The notes below the pieces were generated by a model, which was given only the letters and a program-made list of their open reading frames with translations, made no database searches and had not been told where the DNA came from. From NCBI GenBank assembly GCA_024220505.1, contig JAKZZE010000007.1:1922001-1986000 (forward strand): 64,000 nucleotides of DNA. The letters are read 5' to 3'. This DNA comes from Rhizopus arrhizus (taxonomy: Eukaryota > Mucoromycota > Mucoromycetes > Mucorales > Rhizopodaceae). This document shows positions 48,097 through 58,719 of the stretch, piece by piece; within the stretch, counting starts at the first letter, position 1, and every line of letters begins with the position of its first letter. The translations under genes and the position numbers were made by a program.

Positions 48097-48649
48097 ACCA
48101 TTACAAGAAATACTTATTATATCGCTACCAGAGTAAACTTAAATTACATCAATAGATTTCTCTATAAGCTTTCCTATTGATTGGAAGATCCAACTACTTT
48201 CCAGAAATTTTTGTTGATATGTTTGCTTTCTTGTTGAGCACTATTAGATTTGCATTTTATAATTTCTAAACTTTTTTTGACTTTTCTAGCGTGAACAGAC
48301 TTGAGATAGAAGCAAATGCTTGCAGATAGGACACACGATAATTATATGAGGCTAATAACGACAAAAGGCACGTTCTTTATGTCGTTATATATATGTGTTG
48401 CCTGATTATGTACTACGTTGTCAATTGCAAACACATTGATATGATTCTCCGTGCAATGTAACTCTGCTGTTTGTATAAAGAGGACATAATTTGTTGTTTT
48501 TAAATACTTTTGTATACTACTTTGGATGGTATAGTCTCTGGGAATATTACAAAGTAGATTCATGAGTATTTCAACGTCTTTGGATATAAAAAGAGGTAAA
48601 TGGACAAAAACTGTTATCAAGCAAACTTTCCCTTATACCCGGGGCCAAA
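47705..48649. other. Intergenic region with a 53-nt poly-T tract
   Basis: It contains an uninterrupted T run at 48042-48094. A 92-codon minus-strand frame (48342-48620) includes IPRDYTIQSSIQKYLKTTNY and NHINVFAIDNVVHNQATH and could be a relic of an unidentified element, but it has no other support. Confidence 0.4.
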
Positions 48650-48960
48650 AAATTGAAGCCCCATTGTTCAATCTTGTAAATGTTTTTACTAAACTTGCGT
48701 AAATTGGTCATTCTATAATAGCTCGTTTGTCAGCCATCATGGTATGAAAGAGCATAGTCTAGCCAAAAAAAAATACTTCCGTCCATCATTGTAATGGATT
48801 GAAAGAATCTGCCAGCAAAACAGGTTACAATCGTGCCTACTTGCCTCCATGTTTGCTGCTCTTAAGTCTTACTGAAGGGCATTAGAATAAATTAAAGGTA
48901 TTCTTTCGCAGAAAACGCTTCAATAATAGACGAAGCCAAAATGGTTAAATACGAAAATTT
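48650..48960 (+). pseudogene. Relic of a DDE (Tc1/IS630-type) transposase
   Basis: Around 48828-48950 the plus strand reads NRAYLPPCLLLLSLTEGH, a stop, then NKLKVFFRRKRFNNRRSQ. This has the shape of the third catalytic-region motif of IS630/Tc1 transposases (LPP-Y-S-P...LNPIE..W..xK), with the catalytic residues already lost. Upstream traces (FVSHHGMKEHSLAKKKYF) fit a decayed domain in the same direction. There are too many changes for a firm family call. Confidence 0.38.
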
Positions 48961-49798
48961 TCCTTGATAGTTCCTCTGGTTGGATTAAATATTATCTTTG
49001 GTTTATTCTTCTTTATCAAGAAAGGATAATAAACTTGTACAAAATGATGGAAAAAAAAAAAGAATGAAGAAAGTCATTTATTCCACCGAATACCGCAAAT
49101 TAAAGAATCTCGGTTGTCGAATCACAATCTCAAACAGCAGACAATTTGAGAAATCTTGTATTAAAGAAGAAAGCCTAGTGCTCCTTTTAAAGAATATTTA
49201 ACAATAATGTGCTGATCTGACGTTTCCCCGAATTTTAGCGAGGAAAGGGTAGCAAACTTTAGCTTTTGAGACAAAATCTAAATAAGGAACAGGAAGGGAA
49301 GAGGAAAACTTGCTTGAGAACGATCCTAAATTTTGCCCAGTTGATTTTACCTGACTTTTGACCTTTCATCATTTACTATGTGCATTCTAATGCGCCTTGT
49401 GAATAGTTGCTATGATCAGTGTAAAGTAAAGACCAGAAAGATACACTTCCTACTTTGTACCGTTCTTTGCTATTTGATTAACTTGCAAGAAATTGGGACA
49501 AGCTCAATAAATTCTTTCAAGATAATATCCTGTATAAACAAACTATATCAGATGACCTACCTGATTCACTTTTCTATCAGCATTCGCATGGCATATCCCA
49601 TATGCTTTGTGCTCTACACAGGAGTGATATGGATTCAACTCTTATCAAATTTTTGTGATGCTTTTCATACTTGGAATGTCTTATTTTGGGTTAAAGTACT
49701 GATTAAGGTACTGACTTTGAAAAAAGAGTATAGGGGGTACAATTGATAGCTTTACAAGAAAATCTTTTTTTTTTTCTTTTACCCAATCATCATTTGCC
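48961..49798. other. Intergenic region
   Basis: About 840 bp. A 122-codon plus-strand frame at 49378-49746 is hydrophobic and AT-driven and I do not consider it a gene. A T-tract just before 49799 lies in the promoter of the next gene. Confidence 0.4.
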
Positions 49799-50323
49799 AT
49801 GTCGACATTAGATTCCTTTTTATCCAAGAGAAGACAGCAATCGCAAACAGCAAATAATAAAAATGCAATAAATGCTTCCACTGCTTTTATCACACCACAA
49901 GAATATATAAAACCTTCTATTACAAATAAACCTAAATCAACCACAAACAAAAATAATAAAAAGTCTTTAAATAACAAAAAGCCAGTTCATCGCAATACAA
50001 TCACACGGTACTTCAATAAACAAAAAGAAGAGGAAGAAAAAGTAATACTTTATTCGGTACGTAAACCAAAACCCCTGATGGACGCTTGGAATGATGTGAT
50101 AAAAGAGTATGAAGAAGAAGAAGAAGAAGAAAAAATATTTTACACAGTACGCCAACCAAAATCACTCATGAGCATTTGGAATACGATATTAAGTGAATTG
50201 GCAATAGAAGAATTAAGAGAGAATAAGAGAAAAAGTGAAGGAGTGGAAGGGGGGATTAAGCGACAGAGGACGAGCTATGATGAAATATTATGTCATTATA
50301 TGAATGAACAATTGCATATTTAA
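49799..50323 (+). CDS. Hypothetical protein with PIP-box-like motifs and an internal repeat
   Basis: Intronless, 174 residues. It starts MSTLDSFLSKRRQQ and has a second similar motif HRNTITRYFNKQ near residue 65. Both resemble degenerate PCNA-interacting peptides (hydrophobic, two spacers, aromatic pair, basic tail), but the usual Gln is missing from both. Two copies of a 19-residue unit follow: ILYSVRKPKPLMDAWNDVI and IFYTVRQPKSLMSIWNTIL, separated by an acidic run of Glu. The C terminus is basic then helical (KRQRTSYDEILCHYMNEQL). Lys-rich linkers suggest a nuclear protein. It is a possible PCNA- or DNA-associated factor, inferred from motifs only. Its stop is 5 bp from the COP1 stop on the other strand. 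Confidence 0.7.
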   Translation: MSTLDSFLSKRRQQSQTANNKNAINASTAFITPQEYIKPSITNKPKSTTNKNNKKSLNNKKPVHRNTITRYFNKQKEEEEKVILYSVRKPKPLMDAWNDVIKEYEEEEEEEKIFYTVRQPKSLMSIWNTILSELAIEELRENKRKSEGVEGGIKRQRTSYDEILCHYMNEQLHI

Positions 50324-50328
50324 CCAGT

Positions 50329-52936
50329 TTATTTTAATTGAAGCACACGAACAACGCCTTTACTATTAGCAGAGATTAACTTTGAAGTGTCTCTCTTCCA
50401 ACAGACAGAGCTAACGAAATAAGTTGGATCATTCTCTGTAATCATCTTTCCCTACACGCAAAAAAATATTTAAATATGAATAAACGCATTAAAGAAATAT
50501 CAATTTACAGGAATGGGATCAATAGGAAACTTGTATTTAGCAATTGGTGTCTTTGAGTATTTGTGATAAGTGTAAACTGTATTTGTTTCACTGCCACAAG
50601 CAATCCAATCATTATTAACCGATAAACCAACAAAGTTCTTTTCATTCAAATGGCCGGTGTAAGTCCTTGTACATTCTGTTGTTTCTCTATTCCATAATTT
50701 TAAAGAGTTATCAGTAGAACTAGTATGCATAATCATGAGTGTCACTGTGATAAAATACAATTTTATATATACGCTGATATAAGCTCATCATCGTTCATCC
50801 ATTTAACATAGGACACTGCCTTTTGATGTCCTTGATAAGTATGTAAAGGAACACTAGGATTTCTTAAATCATAACAAATAATTTGATGGTCTAATTTGGC
50901 TTATCAACATCTTGTTTACCCACACCACACCATTCCTCACTTACCTGCGCTACCGACAGCTAAATAATTACTATTGTTGGGAGCAAATTTAGCACAGCAG
51001 ATATTTCCCTTGTGTTGAAAGGTAAATAAGGAACGCTGACTGGTTAATGACCAAACCTTGACTGAGGTATCATCACTACCTGAAGCAATCAAGTTAGGAT
51101 TTCGAGCACTGGTATCCACACTCCACGCACGCTTCTTGTGTTCAACAAAGGAAGAGGTCTTTTGACCGGTCGTCACATCCCATACATTGATCACACCCTG
51201 ATAGTCTGCACTAGCAACTTGACTCTTAATATAAGAACTCCAGGAGAGACAACTGATCTTGTTGTCACACTTAATGCGACGCACAGGACAATGGATGGTA
51301 GCCGTACGTGCCTCATTGGGACCACGACAGGTCAGCCTGAAATCATAAATCTTGATGTCCTTCAGGATGCCACCGACCGCAAAGAGTTCATCATCCTTGT
51401 CGAATTCAATGGAGGAAACAATGGATGTACTGTGTGTGGTATCTGCATAGTGAAGGGTATCCAAGACGTCCAGAGTACCATAGCGAGTGACATCGTAGAG
51501 TACAGATGAAAAGGATTCCAGTCGACTGCATCCTGTTCAAAAATGAGTTTATCAGGTCAGCTCTCATTTTCAATCTGCTTACTTTCATCTTCATCTAGTA
51601 TGGCATTCTCTGGATCCGGTGCCATTTTGGAATAATACAATTCCTTTAAATCATGAAATCTTTCATCCATACGATTCGAAAGAGACCGATCATTCAAACC
51701 ATCTGCTTCTTCAGATCTTACACGACTGGCAACTCTTGTGTTACCATCATCCATTTCAGCTTCTTCTGTACTTTGATCCTCTGGTTGCTGCTGATCTCTT
51801 CTGGCAATATCCTATTATTTTTATATTAGCCAACTGTTGATTTTTGGAAACAAGATAAACTTGCGGAGAATTTTCTTTTTCTTCTCGTGATTGGAGAAGA
51901 AGAAGAAGGTCCGGCCAGGAGAAGTGGGGGTGGAGAAGAAGAAGAGGATCGTATGGGTTGTCTGCTGACCAACATGTCCAAATCAGATAATATGAGCTTA
52001 TTTTGTAATATAAGATTTTGTATTGTCTATCAAATCACATTAGTTTGCGCTCATATCAAACAAAGCCCTTTATTACAGTATCATTTCTGTTTTTTAATCG
52101 AATCAAGAATGCATCTAGTAAATCCGATTTGATCTTTAATTCTTCTCGCTCCATCTTTCTTTTAGTATCCAATGTACTTTGAAATATACTCTCAATGTCT
52201 ATCATGCCATCATGAGCTATAAAATATATTTTACTTTAGTCAATTACCGGCATAAGTAAGTGAATTAGCCATGGAAGTAGCGATGGATAAACGATCATTT
52301 TTTATTCTTCTTAATAATGCTTCCATTGGATCACTTTTATAAATTGGTGCACTTTTTTCAACGACTTGCGTTCTTAATTCTGCCAATCGATTTACTATAA
52401 AAAAGTAAGTTATCGTAATTTTATTCTTAATATGAGGCCTACATTGAAAATTAGGATACATTTCAGTCCTAGATAGTTGTGATCTACATAAAGGACATTC
52501 AGGTTGATATTTAATTTGTTCACATATACATTCATAGCTATTATAAAAAATTATATTTCATTATCATCCAATTCAGTTACTTATCATTTACCAAAAGGAA
52601 TGACCACAGGTAGTCGCAATGACTTCTTTCATGATATCATGGCATATAGGACTATACAGATAAATATGGAATATTAATAATGATTCAAGCGCATGGGTTA
52701 TTATCATACCAGTTGAGTTCTTCATCTACTTTATCAAGGTTTGCATAAGCTAAGGATTGATTTTGGCTTTTGGGCAGGCTACTTTCACGACGCGATTGAC
52801 CTAGCAGGGTAACAAAGGAAATGACAGGAAGTGGTGGAGATTGAACTTCAGGTAAGTTAGAAGAAGGTGGAAATGGTGCTGTCACTGTAGACTCTTGTCT
52901 AGCTGATTCTTGTTCGACTTGATCTAATTCTGACAT
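50329..52936 (-). CDS. COP1: E3 ubiquitin ligase COP1 (RING, coiled coil, WD40)
   Basis: Eleven exons are proposed: 52936-52710, 52651-52592, 52537-52443, 52394-52248, 52216-52077, 51996-51861 (uncertain), 51811-51583, 51532-50945, 50899-50773, 50719-50509 and 50451-50329, for about 690 residues. A RING ([20 protein letters not shown], then CYECI...CPLC) is followed by a coiled coil ([19 protein letters not shown]) and a [15 protein letters not shown] block. Seven WD-type repeats follow, with the diagnostic COP1 segment [20 protein letters not shown]. In plants and animals COP1 ubiquitinates transcription factors carrying a VP motif and works with CUL4-DDB1. The Ser-rich linker exon leaves the reading frame one base out of phase with the next exon, so its boundaries are wrong or a frameshift is present. 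Confidence 0.87.
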
Positions 52937-54736
52937 TGTAAAGCGAAAGAAAAAGAAGAAAAAAAATAAAGGGAATTTGTTTGTTCACTTTTTACAACAA
53001 AGGAAATGATTGGCTGTTGTTTGCATTATTTTATTTTTTTATTTTTATTTTTTTTAAACGAGAATCGTTACTATTGAAATAGAATGAAGTATTCAATATC
53101 AGTCTAATAAAAATTTAACTTTCTTTCATTGTCCACAGAATTTATTTAGTTTATCTTTACTATATTTATAATCTCTCATAAACTCTATTAGTCTATCTAA
53201 TTCCTTTTTATGAAGTTCTATTGGCAAGAGATAGTTAGATGTGATATAATGAAAGCCGAAAGCTGTTATTTCTTACAAGGAAACTAAATGTTAGAAAAAT
53301 CAAGTTTAATTCTATTGAAATAACTTGGCGTTTGTCTGATATAATTACAATGTATTCATGATCTTAAATTATTTTTTCATTGCACCTTATGCAGTCGACT
53401 CTACTTGAAAAAAGGGGAGTAGCAGTCTATTAATTCTTTTTGTATTTTACTGTCATGATTTTATGACATAAATATAATCTTTATACGAATATAGTTCTTT
53501 TCTGAAGAAGCATTTTACTGTTAAAAGGACAACCCCTCCTCTTTGAAAATCCTTGAAGAAATGAGTATGACAGGGTAGTATTTCACTATCAGTCAATATT
53601 GGACTTTTTTCCAGTCAATATGCAAAAAGTTCCGAGTTTAGTATACTTTTTTTTTTTTTTTTTTTTTTTTTGCCTATTATAAGCTTTTTAATAAAAGAGG
53701 TGTTTTTTTCTTCTTTGTATTTAATATGAAAAAAGTATCTGAGGCTTTATAATTCATGAGATGATTGATGATTCATTGAAAGTAATTGTAGCAATAGTGT
53801 TGACACGATACATTTACTTACTGCATATTTCATAGCATCTCAAAACTAATTTTAAAGCTGAAATCAAGGTGTAATGAGGGATAAGATGACTAAATAATAG
53901 GCAACTCGGCCATATGTAGAATGTTTAGATCCAGAACAGGAAAACTATCTGAATTGTGATTCATAATCCTATCGAAGGAGCAACTTTGGATAAGCTAGTT
54001 ACTTATTAAAACTATAGTACTTAACATCATATATAGCTTTGTGAAATAAAAGCAAGAAAGCGCCTGACATAAAGAGGTAAGACTTGGCAAAGACGATTTG
54101 ACTTGATTGATTATTATATATAGCCAAGAAAGAAGAAATACTGGTAAGAGACAATGACTGTATGAATTGATTAATATATAATTAGCAGAATCAGAAAGAA
54201 AACAATAAGTAGAAAGGACAGAAAGACACGAAGTATTGTTTTGTGTCCTTTTAAAAAACAGGACAGGCAACTTGGATAATATATATTGATGGACGCATTA
54301 TTTTGTGTTCTTGCACGGTCTGTGTACCCTAATAGAGTATATAAAAAAGCATGCATAAAAGAAAGCTTTAACTAAGCAAGACTTCCTTATTTGTTATTTA
54401 TATATTTTTATCTTATTTATTCTATAATAAAACTATAATGATAATAGTCTAGTAGTCTATGTTAATTACAAAAACTATTTTAAAACTGCTTGCAAAAAGA
54501 TTATTCGAATGTTGGACATAATAGGGAATGGTGTCCTTTTTTAGGATGCTTTCAGTTATGAATAGTATTCAAAGCAATGACTCCATTGATATTTTTCTTA
54601 TTTTTAATGTCTCTATCTGTAATAATAAATAGCCTACCCAATTAGGATCATGAATATCAATATCTCTTTAGAGAGAAGGGCTGTTAACTATCGTACGGAT
54701 CTCAAAGAGATCGCAAACGGATACAAATAAAGAAAA
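52937..54736. other. AT-rich intergenic region
   Basis: About 1.8 kb. It holds a T run at roughly 53649-53671 and nothing else I can support. Short AT-rich minus-strand frames near 53995-54356 lack protein-like composition. Confidence 0.45.
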
Positions 54737-55706
54737 ATGTCTAGCATTACTTTTGTAATAACACATAGATTTACACCTTTGGCTTTAACAATATTCTGCC
54801 CCTTTGCTGTATGCAGCTATCAGCAACAAAAAAATGCTATGTTCAAACCCAAGCCATTCAGAAGCCAACTACATGGAAAAATTCTGGTGATCGCCCTTGG
54901 TTTGCACACGCAAAAAATGACATTGTTGCTGCACTCTTGAGTATTGGCTCATTAATAACATATTTAAAACAAGAAAGAGCTTTAAATAATACATATGAAA
55001 GCTCATCTTTTGCTTATTGCTGGTGCAATCCTTACCAAGCGAGCGCATTTTATTACTCTCTTGAAGCAAGTCAAAAGCTTTTTGATACAAGCTATACTTT
55101 AGATATCTATACAGATAAAAACCAAAAGGCATGCACTTATGGCTTAAGTTATCTGACAATGGATAAGGAATTTGTATTCTCTGGTCTTTACAATGACATT
55201 TTTAATGTAGTCTATCCCGAATGTAGACTTCTTGTAGACAATTGGCAACCCAGAAGTATCACCATGGAGGAATGCACGTATTCTTGTATATTAACAAACA
55301 GCGTAGCAAACGAATATTTTACTTATCAATGCTGAGGACTCTCGGATACTAATTTCCAATCGACTTCTACCATGACCACAACCACGACGAGAACAACAAG
55401 CACTTCTCACACTACTGCCACTCCTACTGCGACATGTATTGGGAAATCCAAGGGCAAGAAAAAATGTGATAGCTATAAGGACTGCTGCTGTTCTTCCAGT
55501 GATGATTGCAAGGATATTTGTATCAAAGAGGCTGCAATGGTCCTGGCTTGAAAACAACCACGAAAACAAGCACTAAGACAAGCATCGTAACCAATAGTTG
55601 TGTAGCTGGCGCGAAGGGCAAAAAGAAGGGTGACGGCAAGAAAGGCTATTGCTATTCTTTGAGCGATGATTGTAAAAAAAGCTGTATCAAAGGAAAATGT
55701 AATTAA
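54737..55706 (+). pseudogene. Broken gene for a Cys-rich, Thr-linker secreted-type protein
   Basis: The frame from about 54811 to 55333 encodes TKKCYVQTQAIQKPTTWKNS, then a cysteine-containing domain, and meets an in-frame TGA at 55334-55336. The same frame continues with a Thr-rich linker and a Cys-rich module (KCDSYKDCCCSSSDDCKDIC). A frameshift near 55525-55535 then leads to another Thr linker and a second module (GYCYSLSDDCKKSCIKGKCN) ending at TAA about 55704-55706. The start is unclear: an ATG at 54737 gives a hydrophobic leader, but one frame away, or a GTAATA donor could skip it. Tandem Cys-rich modules with Thr linkers suggest a cell-wall or secreted protein. It needs at least two repairs, so it is probably non-functional. 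Confidence 0.6.
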
Positions 55707-55994
55707 CCTATTTTTGAGTTCAATATTGAAACTATAAAAGAAATAAACAGCAAATTTAGTGAAACTATCCACAAGAGTAATATATAAAGAAACTATGCCT
55801 TTATCTCCAGTCAGCTTTAATGTATGCACAGCCTACTCATATTCACTCTGCTGCCTTACCAATGTGTGGTATAACACATTCAACGTAAGAATAGACTTCA
55901 ATATGTCCTTTGTATGATGTTGAGTGCTTCATTCTTTTTAATTAACGACAAATCATTTCTCAACTTTATTTTTTTTTTCTTTACTGCTATTGAT

Positions 55995-57480
55995 ATGAAG
56001 ATTTGGTCTCCTTTATTAGCTACTTTAGTACTACTCAACAGTTTCTCTGCGCAAATATTTCAAGATGATGAAATCAATATAGAAGTGATTGATGATGATG
56101 TCGAGTAAGAATTAACTAGAAAAAGTTTCTGCAATTGTTTCTTAAATTCAGTACCTGTTAGTCTTGATGTAGTTGCCGATTCTGACAATTATCCTTGTAA
56201 TGGATACCCTCAATACCGAAAGTTACCCGTCAATCAGGGCTTTTATTTAGGTGCTCAGAATGCCGGTTCACAAGTATTCAAAGGAGAATGTCAAGCTAGT
56301 CAAGATGCTAGTATTATCAAGATGCTTGAAGATGGTAAGAAAATAGCCATGGAAACCCATTGTAGTTAACTCTTTTATAACTATGTTGTTTTTCTGTCAT
56401 AGGCATTCGATTCTTAGATGTCAACTTGTGCACAAAGTATATATTTATATGTATGAATGGAGATAATTGAAACTGAACGTATCTCTTAGTGAAAAAAATG
56501 TTGTTGTATGCTCCAGCCGCGACTCTACTGTTTCGAGCACACCATTCACCGATGTATTGAATGAAGCTTTTATATTTGCACGAGAAAATCCTGAACAATT
56601 CTTTATTATAAACCTTCGTTCTGAAAACGTGGGACACCAAGCCAATATAAAGGATTTAGAACAACAGATGGACACCATATGTAAAACACACACTGAGTTA
56701 ACTCCTGGCACAGATGAATATGTCAAGTACAAGGTAAATAGGAGTTTAAACATTTCTCTCACCTGAGTGTTCATCTATAAAATAAGTGCCCTTTTATTTA
56801 TAGACATGAAAAAGGACCTTGGCCATCGATTGGAGAGCTTGTGAATTATAATCCTGAGATGGCTCAATGGGAAGGCGATGGTGAGCTTGTAGGTGTCCGA
56901 ACTAAAATGCTTTTCACTGCTTCAGAAAGCATCTCTACTGTTCCTGAATATCAATCTTCTTATTTTACAGAGGTAAAAAAAAAAAAGAGGAGGAGGGCGC
57001 GAAGAAAGTGATGCTACATTTGATGCTAAACATAACATATAGCCATTTTGGAGAGAATCTCGAGCTTCTGAGCCAAATAAATTAAAGGATGATTTGAAAA
57101 AAGTTTGCAGGGTGCCTGCAGGTGGTATTAAACTTAACGCCTATGCAGACGATGCTTGCTCAAAGTAAGCAAAGAGAGAATCATTTATGGATGCACCTTG
57201 ACCCCTTTTTCCTTTTTTTTTTATTAGAGACGACTATAGTCCAGAACAGATTGAAGATCTTCTGTTGGATAAGCTAGGTTGTAACTTGAATGATTCTCCA
57301 CTCAACACATTTATTTCTATTTTATCTGTAAACCATTATGGAAAGCACCTTCGTTATCTTCAAGAGCTTAAGGATCGTATGATGGAGATTAACTATGCTA
57401 AATGGAATGGTAATTATCAACTGGTCAGACCATCTGCCATTGTTACCAAGCAACATAAAGTACAAAGAGATGAGCTTTAA
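55995..57480 (+). CDS. Secreted PLC-like (PI-PLC X-fold) protein lacking catalytic histidines
   Basis: Seven exons (55995-56104, 56162-56334, 56403-56436, 56490-56726, 56804-56972, 57043-57164, 57228-57480) give 365 residues, starting with a signal peptide (MKIWSPLLATLVLLNSFSA). The core follows the fungal PLC-like phosphodiesterase pattern: CNGYPQYRKLPVNQG, then GFYLGAQNAGSQ, DGIRFLDVNLCT and VVVCS-S-R-D. In active relatives the second and fourth segments carry His (GAHN and VVCH); here they are Gln and Ser, so phosphodiester cleavage is doubtful. An inactive or binding role is an inference. An upstream in-frame ATG (55914) would put a hydrophobic stretch before the signal peptide, so I prefer 55995. 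Confidence 0.8.
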
Positions 57481-58719
57481 AAGAAAGAATAAAAATATTT
57501 TGAAGCAAATACTATAAGTTGATATGATAGATTATAAATTTATTTTGTCCTTTCGTTTTTTACTTTGTGTGTAATCATCGCAAAATATCATTTTTAATCG
57601 AAGTTTTTGTTTAAGATAAGCTTAATAAGCTATGGTAGTTTATCTTTTTTATTGTGTAAACTCTCCTTCGGGCGTTTCAACGTGCTTTTTTTTTTGTCTC
57701 TACTCTTTACCATATCTATTCATCAACCAATTCCACTGTCTCAACCACCATAAACTATCTCGGTACTCGCTTTAATCGAAGTTCAAAACATTTGTTATGA
57801 TGTATCGAACTGTTCCTTCACATTCCAGTAGTATCCTCTGTTAAATTATCTGGCCAAAATGGACTTACTAAATAACATTTTTAGCTTCATTATAAACTCG
57901 AATATGATTCGAACCTCGACACGAAAGGTAAAATAAATAGTGACCAATATCAATCAACATCGCCAATGCGATATCATCAAGCCGTAAAAAGGAGCTAGGA
58001 ACAAGAGGAGGAGCAGAAAAAGCAAAAACGCAAAACTCATGCCGATATGGCAAGCATAGTATTTTACTATTTGTTTAATTAAGCTGCATACTTAAAAGAC
58101 TTCAATTAAAATAATAAAACTGTTATAAATGAGAGCATAATGATCTTCAAAGACTGTTGGCCAGAATTTGTGGGGAAAATACATTCATATTCAATATTCA
58201 GCGAAGAAGGTTGGCTATCAAATAAATTGTCATTTTTCTTTTAAGTAACTTCTATTTTCCTGCATCTTATGCTCTTATTGAAAGTCTTTAACAATTCTCA
58301 CTTTACAGTATTTAAGTTTTTTTTTGTTCCACCAAAATGATTTTTGCATAGTTCCAGAGTTGATTGAAGAATATACTACGATAATCGTGGCATTTATTTT
58401 CTCGAGATATATAGGTAAATTTCTATGACAATTCTTATTTTGTTTATGCATAAAATACTATGTTTAGGCTATATATTTGGTTTCTCAAAACGTCTTGATC
58501 TTGACTAGATGTTGCGTGTTTATTTTTCATTTTTTGTAAACAAAAAAGGCAAGGGAATCTGACAGGTCATATAGCAGTCACAACGAATGAATCATAGTGT
58601 GTTAGGAATTATAGCTAGCCAATAAAAACTGAACTTCGTAATCCATGGCCTATCAAAACAGTGGCAAATATAATATTTTGTTTTGGAAAAACTTTTTTTT
58701 TCTTTTTATACTTTCTCAA
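57481..58719. other. Intergenic region upstream of HIS4
   Basis: About 1.24 kb. A minus-strand frame at 57868-58053 (LRLDDIALAMLIDIGHYLFY, then RGSNHIRVYNEAKNVI) is more protein-like than its flanks and may be a fragment of an unidentified gene. No splice context or start is evident. The sequence GATTCGAACC near 57906 resembles a tRNA B box but lacks a matching acceptor stem. A TATA-like element is not obvious. Confidence 0.4.

Noticed and set aside
49378..49746. 122-codon plus-strand ORF
   Set aside because: It is hydrophobic and AT-driven, with no family resemblance, no promoter elements and no splice support.
57900..57925. GATTCGAACC motif near 57906 resembling a tRNA B box (minus strand)
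   Set aside because: The T stem does not pair beyond one or two bases, no A box lies 35-45 nt upstream on that strand, and no acceptor stem is present.
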